From Nocardioides sp. JS614 (lineage in GTDB: Bacteria > Actinomycetota > Actinomycetes > Propionibacteriales > Nocardioidaceae): a DNA stretch of 64,000 nt. Positions within the stretch are counted from its first letter, which is position 1, and every line of letters begins with the position of its first letter. Below the pieces are notes generated by a model. It saw only the letters and a list, made by a program, of their open reading frames with translations, had not been told where the DNA came from and did not search any database. The DNA lies in contig NC_008699.1 in assembly GCF_000015265.1 (NCBI RefSeq), forward strand, positions 3,968,001 to 4,032,000, written 5' to 3'. Positions 42,724 through 51,606 of this stretch are shown here, in pieces. The translations under genes and the position numbers were made by a program.

Positions 42724-44670
42724 ATGACCGAGACCCCGACGCGCACCCGACGCGCCCGAGCCGACCGCCCGCCCCCCGACTGGGAGCAGGTCTACCGACG
42801 CAACTTCCTCGAACGACTCAAGCGCGACCGGCCCCCGGTCGACGTGCGCGCCGAGCTGCCCGACCTGATCGCCCGCGGCTACGAGGCGGTCCCGGAGGAG
42901 GACATGGTCCGACTGCACTGGTGGGGCATCGCCCACGACAAGCCGAAGGTGGGCACCTTCATGGTGCGGGTCAAGGTTCCCGGTGGCGTCCTCACGGCGT
43001 CGCAGGTCCGCGGGCTGGGCCGGATCGCGCGCGAACATGCCCGCGACGGGGTCGAGCTCACCACCCGGCAGGGCGTCCAGCTTCACTGGGTCTCGATGGC
43101 GGACCTACCCACCGTGGTCGCGGAGGTCGAGGCGATCGGCCTGAGCACCGCCGGCGCCGAGGGTGACACCGTCCGCAACGTCACGGGCTGCCCGGTTGCG
43201 GGGTTGAGCGGCCACGACGTCTTCGACGTGACCGATGTAGTTCGCGAGGTCGCGGCGTTCTTCGGGTCCCATCCCGACTACAAGAACCTGCCGCGCAAGC
43301 ACAAGTACACGATCTCCGCCTGCCCGGCCCAGTGCAACGCTCCGGAGATCTCCGACGTCGCGCTCGTGGCGGTGCTGCAGAACGGTCGTCGCGGGTTCGC
43401 CCTCCGGGTCGGCGGCGGCATGGCGAACACCCCGCGCATCTCCCGGGACGTCGGCGTCTTCATCCCCGTCGAGGACACCGTCGAGGTCCTCCGGGCGGTG
43501 ACCGACGCCTGGCAGACCGACCTGCGCTACCGGATGTCGCGGGCGCGGGCGCGGATCAAGTTCATGATCGACGACCTCGGCCCGGAGGCGTTCCGAGCCC
43601 GCGTCGAGCACCAGCTCGGGCACGCACTCGGAGACGGGGTGGCCCCGGACCCGGTCGGCGGGGCCGACCACCTGGGCGTGCACCCACAGCGTGATGGCGG
43701 TCGCGTCTACGTCGGGGTTCCGGTGCCCTCCGGACGGCTGTCTGGAACGACCCTGACTCACCTGGCCGACCTGGTCGACGACATCGGCGGCGACCTGCGT
43801 CTCACCCGGCAGCAGAACTTCGTGCTCGGTCACGTGCCCGGAGCCCGCGTCGAGGAGGTCAGCGCCCGACTCGCCGAGCTGGGTGTCCCGGTCGACCGCA
43901 GCCGAGCCGTCGGACGATCCGTCGCCTGCACGAGCAACCGGTTCTGCAACTACTCCGTCGCCGAGACCAAGGACAAGCTGGACGGGATCCTCACCCGGCT
44001 CGAAGCAACTCACGGCGCGGAGCGCCTGTCCGATCTGGCCATCCATCTCGACGGATGCCCCCATGCCTGCGCGCAGCATTGGGTCGGAGAGATCGGCCTG
44101 CAGGGCACCACGACCCACGACCCCGACACCGGGGAACGGGTCGAGGCGTACGACCTCAGCGTCGGTGGCGGCCTCGGCCGACGAACGGCGATCGGTCGAC
44201 GGCTCGTCCGGCGTGTCCCCACGAAGGACGTCGAGGACGTGCTCGACCGGCTCGTCGGCGCCTGGCTGGCCGAACAGGACCGGACCGGCGGCCGACCGTC
44301 GTTCGGCGAGTTCTGCGACCTGCTGGAAGACGACGAGCTCCTCGCCGTCTCCGTCGGCGCTCGCGGGTCCGTCGCCGGGCCCGGGGAGCGGGTGGACGCC
44401 GGGGTGCTGGTCCGGGTGCCCGGGCCGCTGCAGAGGTACGTCGACGGCGCGGACGAGCTGAGCGTCGACGGCCGGACCGTCGGCGGAGTGCTGGCCGAGG
44501 TGACTCGCCGGCATCCCCAGTTCGGCAGCACCGTCCTGCCCGACGGCGAGGTGGCGGGCGCCTTCCTGGTCACCGTCGGCGACCAGGACATCCGTGGGCT
44601 GCAGGGGTTGTCCACGGATGTCACCCCGAACGACACGATCACCATCGTGATGGCGATGGCAGGGGGCTGA
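42724..44670 (+). CDS. ferredoxin-type sulfite/nitrite reductase fused to a MoaD/ThiS-like sulfur carrier
   Basis: A 648-residue protein. Residues ~20-540 are a siroheme/[4Fe-4S] reductase with cluster cysteines C402, C408 (CTSNRFC) and C445, C449 (CPHAC). Two ferredoxin-like and two NIR_SIR domains are present. The last ~90 residues (from ~558: VDAGVLVRVPGPLQRYVDGAD) form a ubiquitin-like fold of the MoaD/ThiS/CysO type and end in IVMAMAGG, the diglycine needed for thiocarboxylate formation. Sulfide made by the reductase domain could be loaded on the carrier. Followed by cysH, so sulfite is the probable substrate. Confidence 0.9.
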   Translation: MTETPTRTRRARADRPPPDWEQVYRRNFLERLKRDRPPVDVRAELPDLIARGYEAVPEEDMVRLHWWGIAHDKPKVGTFMVRVKVPGGVLTASQVRGLGRIAREHARDGVELTTRQGVQLHWVSMADLPTVVAEVEAIGLSTAGAEGDTVRNVTGCPVAGLSGHDVFDVTDVVREVAAFFGSHPDYKNLPRKHKYTISACPAQCNAPEISDVALVAVLQNGRRGFALRVGGGMANTPRISRDVGVFIPVEDTVEVLRAVTDAWQTDLRYRMSRARARIKFMIDDLGPEAFRARVEHQLGHALGDGVAPDPVGGADHLGVHPQRDGGRVYVGVPVPSGRLSGTTLTHLADLVDDIGGDLRLTRQQNFVLGHVPGARVEEVSARLAELGVPVDRSRAVGRSVACTSNRFCNYSVAETKDKLDGILTRLEATHGAERLSDLAIHLDGCPHACAQHWVGEIGLQGTTTHDPDTGERVEAYDLSVGGGLGRRTAIGRRLVRRVPTKDVEDVLDRLVGAWLAEQDRTGGRPSFGEFCDLLEDDELLAVSVGARGSVAGPGERVDAGVLVRVPGPLQRYVDGADELSVDGRTVGGVLAEVTRRHPQFGSTVLPDGEVAGAFLVTVGDQDIRGLQGLSTDVTPNDTITIVMAMAGG

Positions 44671-44675
44671 CCGAC

Positions 44676-45524
44676 ATGACGACGTACGACAGGAGAAGCA
44701 CGGTGACCATCGTCGACGCGAGGACTGCCTCCAACCCGGCCGAGCGCGTGGTCTTCGACGACCTCGAGATCGGCGAGATCGCCGTCGACCTCGATGACCA
44801 GGAGCCCGAGGACGTCATCGCCTGGGCACTCGAGGAGCTCGGTGATCGGATCGCCATCGTGACGGCCCTGCAGGTGGACGGCATGGTCGTGCTGGACATG
44901 GCGACCCGTCTCCGGCCGGACATCCGGGTCGTGACGGTCGACACCGGCCGGCTCCCGGACGCAACCCTGCGCTTCATCGACGAGGCCCGGGCGCACTACC
45001 CCCGGACCCGCTGGGACGTGCTCCACCCGGACGCGGCCGAGGTCCAGGCGATGGTCGCCGAGCGCGGCGTCGACCTGTTTCGCTCCAGTGTCGCCGACCG
45101 GATGCGGTGCTGCCAGGTCCGGAAGGTCCGGCCGCTCACCCAGGCGCTGCGCGGGCTGGACGGGTGGTTCACCGGGTTGCGGCGCGACCAGTGGGCCTCG
45201 CGCGCGGCGATCAAGAAGGTCGAGCTGGACCACGACCACGGTGGCATCGTGAAGGTCAACGCCCTGGCCGACTGGGCGAGCGCCGACGTGTGGGGCTACG
45301 TCGAGGAGCACGGTGTCCCAGTGCATCCGCTGTACGCGCAGGGTTACACGAGCCTGGGCTGCGGCCCCTGCACCCGACCTGTCGCGGTGGGAGAGGACGA
45401 CCGTGCCGGTCGCTGGTGGTGGGAGAAGGGCGCGCCCAAGGAGTGCGGCATCCACTGCCCGATCGAGACCGGCAGCTTCGAGCACGAGGCGGCAGAGATC
45501 CTGGCGTCGTCGACGCACGCGTGA
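44676..45524 (+). CDS. cysH: [4Fe-4S] adenylylsulfate (APS) reductase
   Basis: A 282-residue PAPS-reductase-fold protein. The cluster cysteines C145-C146 (RCCQVRK) and C229/C232 (CGPC) mark it as the APS-reducing, iron-sulfur form; the catalytic cysteine is C257 in KECGIHC. It reduces APS to sulfite, which the upstream reductase turns into sulfide. ATG 44676 follows AGGGGG; an in-frame GTG at 44703 also has a good GGAG, so the first nine residues are uncertain. It starts 5 bp after the reductase stop. Confidence 0.92.
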   Translation: MTTYDRRSTVTIVDARTASNPAERVVFDDLEIGEIAVDLDDQEPEDVIAWALEELGDRIAIVTALQVDGMVVLDMATRLRPDIRVVTVDTGRLPDATLRFIDEARAHYPRTRWDVLHPDAAEVQAMVAERGVDLFRSSVADRMRCCQVRKVRPLTQALRGLDGWFTGLRRDQWASRAAIKKVELDHDHGGIVKVNALADWASADVWGYVEEHGVPVHPLYAQGYTSLGCGPCTRPVAVGEDDRAGRWWWEKGAPKECGIHCPIETGSFEHEAAEILASSTHA

Positions 45525-45571
45525 CCCTGCCCGCCTACCGCCACCCGACCACGCCCTGCGATGGTTCTCCC

Positions 45572-46129
45572 GTGAAGTCACGTCCCCGCCTGGTCACCCT
45601 GGCCCTGGTCGCACCGCTGCTCCTCACCGCCTGCGGGAGCTCCGATCAGGGCTCCGACGCCGACGCGTCGACAGCTCCGACCGGCTCGGTCGAGATGACC
45701 ACCACGCCCCCACCGTGGCCGGCACCCACGGACGACGTCGCGGCCCGGGTCGCGGCAGCCGGCCTCGACCTGGGTCCGATGGGCACCGCGGAGCACTACC
45801 ACCCGCGGCTGGAGATCGTGGTGGCAGGAACACCGGTGCCGGTACCGTCGAACATCGGCGTCGACCCGTCCACGGGAGCCATGTCGGCCCTGCACACCCA
45901 CGAGGCGGACGGAACCATCCACATCGAGGCCGACACCGTCGGCGAGGTGTTCACGCTGGGGCAGCTGTTCGTCCAGTGGGGGGTCCCGCTCACGCGGACC
46001 CAGATCGGCGGGGTGCGCGCGGAGGCGGGCGAGACGGTCACGCTCACCAGCAACGGGACTCCCGTGACCGGCGACCCGGGCGACCTGCGCCTCGAGCCCG
46101 ACCAGGAGATCGTCCTCAGCATCCCGTAG
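45572..46129 (+). CDS. lipoprotein with paired His motifs, possible metal-binding
   Basis: A 185-residue lipoprotein (LVTLALVAPLLLTACGSS; lipobox LTAC). The mature protein has HYHP (EHYHPRLEI) and LHTHEADGTIHIEA, matching an actinobacterial family of unknown function whose conserved histidines suggest metal binding. It follows cysH closely and may be co-transcribed. GTG 45572 is the best start; there is no strong ribosome-binding site. Confidence 0.75.
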   Translation: MKSRPRLVTLALVAPLLLTACGSSDQGSDADASTAPTGSVEMTTTPPPWPAPTDDVAARVAAAGLDLGPMGTAEHYHPRLEIVVAGTPVPVPSNIGVDPSTGAMSALHTHEADGTIHIEADTVGEVFTLGQLFVQWGVPLTRTQIGGVRAEAGETVTLTSNGTPVTGDPGDLRLEPDQEIVLSIP

Positions 46130-46186
46130 TCGCGTCCTACAGTGGAGGCAGCCGTCGCCACTCGCACGGCACGATCGGAGGCCCTC

Positions 46187-46354
46187 ATGGTGTTCCTGGC
46201 CCTTGCGGCGTTCATCCTGCTGGTCGCGGTGCTGGTCCGGGTCTCATCGCTGAAGGGCCAGCGGGTCACCGGCTGCTGTGCGCCCGCCGACCCTCGCGAC
46301 GACCTGCGGATGCGCCCGGTCTACGACCGGGACGACAACGGCGCCGAGTCCTAG
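46187..46354 (+). CDS. small single-pass membrane protein
   Basis: A 55-residue protein: hydrophobic MVFLALAAFILLVAVLVRV, then a short polar tail with a CC pair (TGCCAPADPRDD). CGGAGG precedes ATG 46187 by five bases; an upstream GTG at 46142 would extend it without support. Its end overlaps the convergent gene by 4 bp. No family recognised. Confidence 0.55.
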   Translation: MVFLALAAFILLVAVLVRVSSLKGQRVTGCCAPADPRDDLRMRPVYDRDDNGAES

Positions 46355-47538
46355 GCGGCCGCCCGGGCGGCCGTGGCTAGCTCGCGACAGATCGCTGCCG
46401 CGGGGCCGAAGAGCCGGTCGGCCAGGGCCAGCAGCCCGGGCGCGTCCTCGGGCCGGATCCGGTCGGCCACCCGCTCGATCATCGGCGGGGAGCAGAGCAC
46501 GGCCGCGACGCACGGCCACAGGTCCACCTCGGCGTCGTCGACGCCGGTGGAGAGCTCGCCCCGGAGCGCCGCTCGCACCAGCGCAGCCCCAGACTCGGCC
46601 AGCACGCCCGGCGTCAGCGGGGCGCCGAGCACCTCGGCCCAGCGCAGGACGGCGTACTCCCAGACGACCTCCGGCACGTCGGTGAGCAGGTGGTTGCCGC
46701 GCATGATCGCGGTGTGGCGCCCCTCCTCGCCGGGCTCCCACCGACGAAGGGCGCCCACCCAGTCACCGGGGTCCGCGGCGACCGCCGCAGCGACGTCGGC
46801 CGGCACCGGCAGGGGCGTCCCCTCGAGCATCGGTCCGTCCGAGGTGGGCACCAGCCGGCCCAGCACGGTCTCCCCGGGCAGCAGCAACGCGGCGGCACCG
46901 AGATCGGGGACGCCGACCGGGGCGCCGGTGGCGACGTCGGCCCAGTGCAGCAGCGCCGGCTCGCGTCGGACGAACCGCAGCGCGCGCATGGGTGCGGACA
47001 CCCACTCCTGGATCCGGTCCGCCCCGGCCACGAGATCGGCCGCCGCCCCGTGCCGCAGGAACGCCGCGAGTCCGCCCTGGTCGTAGAGGTAGAGCTGCCG
47101 GTAGACCCAGTCGTCGTCGGCCACGCGGGAGAGCGCGTCGATCTCGTCGACCCCCGGCAGGGCGTCGCGGCCGCCACGCAGCTCGACCGTGACGTCGCGG
47201 GCGAAGGCCCGGCCGCGTCTCGTCGTCGGGTCGCACGCCTGGGCCGCCTGCTCGAGGATCCAGCGCGAGACGACCCACCTCGGCAGGAACGGCTCGAGCA
47301 CGATCAGCTGCTCGAGCCGGGCGATCCGCCAATGTCGCCAGAACAGCTCGCCCCGCTCGTCGAGGGGCTGCCGGCTGATCACCTCGAGCGTCGCCGCCGC
47401 GTCGCCGCGCGCCTCGGCCTCGTCGGCGAGGCGCACCAGGCCGGCCATCCTGCGCAGGTACGGCGCACCCGGGCCCCCGGGTCGTGGTCCTGATCCGGTC
47501 CCCGTCTGCTTCTGCTTGCGTCCCCGAGACTTCGGCAT
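46351..47538 (-). CDS. conserved hypothetical protein
   Basis: A 395-residue soluble protein. The basic N-terminus (MPKSRGRKQKQ) precedes an alpha-helical body with WRIARLEQLIVLEPFLPRW and several WxxA-type helices. No catalytic motif, signal peptide or membrane segment is seen. Similar proteins of unknown function exist in actinobacteria by general pattern (long helical, Arg/Asp-rich), but I cannot name a domain. Confidence 0.75.
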   Translation of the reverse strand: MPKSRGRKQKQTGTGSGPRPGGPGAPYLRRMAGLVRLADEAEARGDAAATLEVISRQPLDERGELFWRHWRIARLEQLIVLEPFLPRWVVSRWILEQAAQACDPTTRRGRAFARDVTVELRGGRDALPGVDEIDALSRVADDDWVYRQLYLYDQGGLAAFLRHGAAADLVAGADRIQEWVSAPMRALRFVRREPALLHWADVATGAPVGVPDLGAAALLLPGETVLGRLVPTSDGPMLEGTPLPVPADVAAAVAADPGDWVGALRRWEPGEEGRHTAIMRGNHLLTDVPEVVWEYAVLRWAEVLGAPLTPGVLAESGAALVRAALRGELSTGVDDAEVDLWPCVAAVLCSPPMIERVADRIRPEDAPGLLALADRLFGPAAAICRELATAARAAA

Positions 47539-47674
47539 GGGTCCAGCGAACGCCTCGCGGGGCCCGCGCCGCCAGGGGGTCCGAACGATCTGTGGACAAC
47601 CGCCGGCGACCGCCGTGAGAGGACCCTCACCGAGGCCTCACCCCCGCCTCATCTCGCGCGCGCAGGCTCGGGCC

Positions 47675-47989
47675 ATGAAGACACTCCTCGCCACCACCGC
47701 TGCCGTCCTGCTCGCCGTCCCGGTCCTGGCCGCCGCACCCGCAAGCGCCGCCGGCTCCGACGTACGCCGCTCCGGGTCGTGCTCGGGCCGCACCGACTGG
47801 AAGATCAAGGCCGGTCCCGACGACGGCCGCATCGAGGTCGAGGCCGAGATCGACGGCAACCGGGCCGGCCAGACCTGGCGCTGGAAGCTGCGCCACGACG
47901 GCGACGCCCTCGACAGCCGCGACGCGTTCACGTTCCGCGCGACCAACCGCGCGACGGGTGAGACCTGCGTGGCCCGGGTCACCCTCTGA
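47675..47989 (+). CDS. secreted hypothetical protein
   Basis: A 104-residue exported protein. A signal peptide (MKTLLATTAAVLLAVPVLA, cleavage after ASA) precedes ~78 mature residues with two cysteines (GSCSGRTDW; GETCVARV) that likely pair, and an alternating beta pattern (KIEVEAEIDGNRAGQTWRW). No family recognised. Confidence 0.75.
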   Translation: MKTLLATTAAVLLAVPVLAAAPASAAGSDVRRSGSCSGRTDWKIKAGPDDGRIEVEAEIDGNRAGQTWRWKLRHDGDALDSRDAFTFRATNRATGETCVARVTL

Positions 47990-48035
47990 GCCCGCCGGGT
48001 TCACCTCGTGCCCGGCCCTCACCGGGCCGCCGGGC

Positions 48036-48293
48036 TCACCTCGTGCCGGGCTCGCAGGCGACCCCACCCGCACACGCGGGACCGGGGGCGGTCGGGGCGG
48101 GCACCGGCGGCGCGTCCCGGCCGATCAACCCGGTGGCCTCACCGAGCCACGGGACCATGCTGAGGACCAGGACCGCGAGCACGAGGAAGAGCAGCAGTCG
48201 CAGCGTTGAGGGGCTCGCCTGCTCGTCGTACCCGGCCTGCGGCCGGTCGGGTCTCCGACGGCGAGCCGACTGACCGGTCCACTCAGTGGCCAC
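48036..48293 (-). CDS. small single-pass membrane protein
   Basis: An 85-residue protein with a cytoplasmic basic N-terminus, one membrane helix (LRLLLFLVLAVLVLSMVPWL) and a Pro/Ala-rich tail with two cysteines. The GTG start at 48291-48293 is the only reasonable one. No family recognised. Confidence 0.5.
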   Translation of the reverse strand: MATEWTGQSARRRRPDRPQAGYDEQASPSTLRLLLFLVLAVLVLSMVPWLGEATGLIGRDAPPVPAPTAPGPACAGGVACEPGTR

Positions 48294-48437
48294 GTCACTC
48301 CCCGATCTGTCCTCTCCAAGGATTCATCGGCTCGCCCGGCAGGTTCCTTGAGCGGCTCGGACCCTTCCTGGATCGGGTCCTGGGACCCTGGCCCCGGCCC
48401 GACGTGCTCACTAGCGTCGGGGGCGGAGGGGAGATCA

Positions 48438-48626
48438 ATGGGTGACAACACGGGCTCGTCGTACTCCGGCGCCAGCGGCGCGCTGTACGGGATCGGCATC
48501 TTCGGCGCGTGGGTGTGGTTCTGGCAGCAGGCCGACAGCTTCTGGTGGTACGTCCTGGCCATCCTCGAGGGGATCGTCTGGCCGGCGTTCCTCGTCTACT
48601 ACGGGCTGGAGCGGCTCGCGGGCTGA
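48438..48626 (+). CDS. small aromatic-rich membrane protein
   Basis: A 62-residue protein: polar N-terminus (MGDNTGSSYSGASGALYG), then two Trp/Tyr/Phe-rich hydrophobic stretches (IGIFGAWVWFWQQADSFWW; YVLAILEGIVWPAFLVYYGL). GGAGGGGAG precedes ATG 48438. It resembles small membrane proteins common in Nocardioidaceae, but I cannot name a family. Confidence 0.65.
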   Translation: MGDNTGSSYSGASGALYGIGIFGAWVWFWQQADSFWWYVLAILEGIVWPAFLVYYGLERLAG

Positions 48627-48659
48627 GCGCCGGACGCCGCCCGCGCCCGACGGCGCGGG

Positions 48660-49199
48660 TCAGCGGTCCCCGTCGTAGCGCAGCCCGTCGGGGGTGACCC
48701 GCGCGCCCGCGGCCGGCACGTGCTCGGTGCGCCTGCCGTCGTGCCAGAGGTGCAGCACCGGAACACCGTGCAGGAGCACCGCGACGTCGGCGATCAGCCG
48801 GCGGTGGCAGCGCCACCACAGGCTCTCGCTGCACATCACCGCGGTGCTCGCGTCGGCGCGCGCGGAGACCTCCGTGAGGAGGCCGTCCATCGCCTCACGG
48901 AACTCCTCGGTGCGGGTGTACGCGGCGTACGCCCGGAACGCCTCGACCCGCCACCACGGGTCGGCGTCGCGCTCGTCCGGCGGGACCCGGCGGCGTCCGC
49001 CCAGCCGCGGCTCCCAGCGGTAGGCGACGGCGGCTGCCGGGAGCCACCGCTCGAGCCGGTCGGTCGCCACGTGCGGGTGGCGACGGCTGCCGGGGAAGCG
49101 TCGTACGTCGACGACCAGGCCCACCCCGCCACCCGTGAGGAGCTCGGTGAGCTCATCCTGGCTCGCGGTGCCGTGGCCGACGGTGAGCAGCGTGACGAT
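48660..49199 (-). CDS. DUF488 family protein with no canonical start codon
   Basis: A DUF488 protein of ~179 residues. The conserved opening TVGHGTASQDEL is encoded before any ATG, GTG or TTG: the first such codon (GTG 49124) would remove the conserved segment and start inside VVDVRRFPGSRRHPH. A strong GAGGAGG lies at 49205-49211, followed five bases later by ATC (49197-49199), so ATC or the nearby CTG may be the real start. The C-terminal MCSE...CHR pattern of the family is kept. Function is unknown. Alternatively a sequencing or point mutation removed the normal start. Confidence 0.75.
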   Translation of the reverse strand: MVTLLTVGHGTASQDELTELLTGGGVGLVVDVRRFPGSRRHPHVATDRLERWLPAAAVAYRWEPRLGGRRRVPPDERDADPWWRVEAFRAYAAYTRTEEFREAMDGLLTEVSARADASTAVMCSESLWWRCHRRLIADVAVLLHGVPVLHLWHDGRRTEHVPAAGARVTPDGLRYDGDR

Positions 49200-49272
49200 G
49201 GGGGCCTCCTCGGGTTCCTGCCCCGCCAGTACCCACCGTCGGTGCCACCGTCACGACCCACCGGTCCCGCGA

Positions 49273-49533
49273 TCAGCGCCGGGCGACGATCCGGATCACC
49301 GCCGGGCGGCTGGGGCGTCCGAACCCGATCGCGTTGACAGCCGCCACGGTGAACTCGTGCCGGCCGCGACCGGCCTTGAACACGGTCCGTCGTACGTCGG
49401 CGCCGACGACCTTCGCCCGACCGCTGCTCGAGACGATCCGGTACCGCTTGATCGGGCTGGCGTTGTCCGACGGAGCGCTCCAGCGCACCACGACCCGGCC
49501 CCGGCTCGCGCGGGTCAGGTCCGGTCTGCGCAC
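49273..49533 (-). CDS. orphan fibronectin type III domain (likely gene fragment)
   Basis: An 86-residue ORF that is almost entirely one FnIII domain (RVVVRWSAPSDNASPIKRYRIVSS; ...GRGRHEFTVAAVNAIGFGRPSRP). It lacks a signal peptide, and a stop codon lies ~70 bp upstream in frame with an Ala/Gly/Pro-rich linker between. It looks like the C-terminal remnant of a larger secreted protein. GTG 49533 is the only possible start. Confidence 0.5.
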   Translation of the reverse strand: MRRPDLTRASRGRVVVRWSAPSDNASPIKRYRIVSSSGRAKVVGADVRRTVFKAGRGRHEFTVAAVNAIGFGRPSRPAVIRIVARR

Positions 49534-49646
49534 CCGGCCCGGCGGACCGGCGGCACCCGGATCGGCGGCTCCGACGCAGGGACGTGCCGCGGCGCCGCCC
49601 GTGACGTGACCCGGTCGTGGCGCGGCTCACCTCCCGGTCGTGGCCG

Positions 49647-51491
49647 CTACCGGTGGTCGCCGACGGGATCGGCCCGGTGCCACCGGGTGGCGCTGGTGGC
49701 TCCCGTGCGGACCAGCTCGCCGGCGTCGACGAGCTGCTGGAGGAGGGTGCGCGACCGCGCCGGGCTCAGTCCGGTGGCGGCCCGCACCTCCGCGCCGCTG
49801 ACCGGGCCGGTCGACGCCAGCTCCAGGACCACCTCGCGGGGACCCGCCGGCCTCGTGACGACCACGGTCCTCGGCGCCAGGTCGAGCAGCCGCTGGTCCT
49901 CGGCGTGCTCCGCGGTCGGGTCGTGGACGACCAGCACGTCGAGCCGCCCGCCGGCGGCGCTCTGCGCGATCAGCTCGGGCATCGCGACGACCCGGACCGC
50001 GGGGCCGGCCATCGCCTCCGAGAGCTCGCGGGCCGCCGCCCACGCGGCGTCCCACCTCGCGATCCGCGGCGCCCAGCTCGCCTCCGTGGCGTCGGCCTCG
50101 AGCAGGGCAGGCAGACCGGGCGCGCCCTCGGCGAGTCGCGACGTGAGCTCTTCGCGCAGCACCGCGAGCCGCCGGGCCCGTCGCGCGGCGGCCATCTTCA
50201 CGTGCCAGTCGGCGTAGGCCTGGTCGGCCGCGGCGCGCAGGCACAGGACGAGCTCGGCCACCTCCGGCGCCGGCTGGTCCAGGCGCTCGGCCGCCGCGAC
50301 CCTCACCGCGGCCTGCTCCAGGGTGTTCGCGGCCGTCTCCAGCTCGCGGCGCGCCAGCTCGCCCTCGCGGACCGCGGCCAGCGCGTCACCGGCCCAGCCG
50401 ACCCGCTCGGCGTCCTCGAGCGAGGCGACCGGCAGCTCCTCCACCGGCCCCGGTCCGAGCACCTGGACCAGGCGCCGGGAGACGTCGACCAGCCGGGAGA
50501 TCGCGCGCAGTGCCTCCAGCACCTCGGCGTACCCGGCGACCATCCCGTCCCGCGGCGTGTCCGGGGGCACCGGCACCCCGAGCGAGCCCAGCTGCTGCCC
50601 CAGGTCCGCCGACTCGGCGGCGACCTCGAGGAAGCGCCGTACGGTGGACGCGCCGGCGACGTCGGTGACCGGCTCGCCGTCCACCCGAGCGCTCTCGAGC
50701 AGGCGGGCGGCCGTCCGCTGCGTCCGACCCCGGAACCATCGTCGCGCGGGCTGCCCCGCGGCGAGCTCGTCCTGCAGGGCGCCGAAGGCCTGGGCCGCCT
50801 CCTCGGAGGGTTCGACCCCCTCGACCACGGCGTCGCCGAGCTCGGCGAGCGACCGGAGCAGGTGCTCGATGCCGTCGGCGTGGGCCGACAGGCGCTGCCA
50901 GGTCTCGGCCCCGGGGTCGCCGAGCGCCACATCGACCACCCGGACCACCCAGGCGCGCCGGTGCCGCAGCACCTCACCGAGTCGAGCCTTGACCTCGCGG
51001 ATGGTGGCGAGGACCTCGCTGGCGTCGGCGCGCTCCAGGACCTCGCGGAGGCTGGGGTCGAGCTGCCGGGCGGCCAGGTCGCCCCGGGTCACCCGGTCGG
51101 CGAGGACGCGCACCTCCTCGTCGGTCGGGACGGCCTCCACGGGCGGGAACGCCTGCCGCCGTCGGCGCTCGTGCTCGGGCGTCGTGCGGGCGAACAGGCG
51201 GACGAGGCGCTGCAGCTCCTCGGTGGTCAGCGGCAGGTCCCCGCGCACCGGCAGCGGCAGCCACCGCAGTGCCGGGTCCGCCACTTGGGCCGCCGGATCC
51301 CGCGGCGTGAGCACCACCCCGAGCCGGTCGCGGGTCTTCTCGAGCACCGTGTCGTCCGTGCCGGTCACGGTGATCCGCAGACCGCCGACAGCGAGTCCGG
51401 CGGCGGTGGCCGCCAGCCGGTCCTCCGGCGCCTCACCGGACCCGAGCACCACCCGGTCCAGGCGCCGCTCCGGCTCCTCGCCAGCTCCCAC
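49647..51491 (-). CDS. large hypothetical protein with coiled-coil and winged-helix C-terminus
   Basis: A 614-residue soluble protein. Mostly alpha-helical, with long Leu/Ala/Arg/Glu coiled-coil stretches (residues ~150-470) and a C-terminal ~70-residue winged-helix-like segment (GPVSGAEVRAATGLSPARSRTLLQQLVDAGELVRTG). Before it is a Rossmann-like strand pair (RLDVLVVHDPTAEHAED; RTVVVTRPAG) without a Walker motif. GTG 51491 is preceded by GGAGGGG. No family recognised; a DNA-binding or structural role is possible. Confidence 0.7.
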   Translation of the reverse strand: MGAGEEPERRLDRVVLGSGEAPEDRLAATAAGLAVGGLRITVTGTDDTVLEKTRDRLGVVLTPRDPAAQVADPALRWLPLPVRGDLPLTTEELQRLVRLFARTTPEHERRRRQAFPPVEAVPTDEEVRVLADRVTRGDLAARQLDPSLREVLERADASEVLATIREVKARLGEVLRHRRAWVVRVVDVALGDPGAETWQRLSAHADGIEHLLRSLAELGDAVVEGVEPSEEAAQAFGALQDELAAGQPARRWFRGRTQRTAARLLESARVDGEPVTDVAGASTVRRFLEVAAESADLGQQLGSLGVPVPPDTPRDGMVAGYAEVLEALRAISRLVDVSRRLVQVLGPGPVEELPVASLEDAERVGWAGDALAAVREGELARRELETAANTLEQAAVRVAAAERLDQPAPEVAELVLCLRAAADQAYADWHVKMAAARRARRLAVLREELTSRLAEGAPGLPALLEADATEASWAPRIARWDAAWAAARELSEAMAGPAVRVVAMPELIAQSAAGGRLDVLVVHDPTAEHAEDQRLLDLAPRTVVVTRPAGPREVVLELASTGPVSGAEVRAATGLSPARSRTLLQQLVDAGELVRTGATSATRWHRADPVGDHR

Positions 51492-51606
51492 GTCACACCC
51501 CTCCACCGAGATCTCTCCGCGTCCGGCGGGACACACAGCGTCGATGCTAGGGCGTGGGCTCGGTGGGCCCCGTGACCCGCCCGGCGTCGCCGGGTACGGG
51601 TCCCCC

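Noticed and set aside
42527..42727. 66-codon ORF between the leader peptide and the sulfite reductase
   Set aside because: It has no good ribosome-binding site, Ala/Arg/Pro-rich composition and overlaps the likely attenuator structures.
47626..47644. CCTCA-N6-CCTCA resembling the response-regulator box, upstream of the gene at 47675
   Set aside because: Both halves differ from CTTCA and the central CGRAY is not kept; it is outside the island, so it is probably chance in GC-rich DNA.
50801..50830. tRNA T-loop-like GGTTCGACCCC
   Set aside because: It lies inside the coiled-coil gene and no cloverleaf or acceptor stem could be drawn around it.
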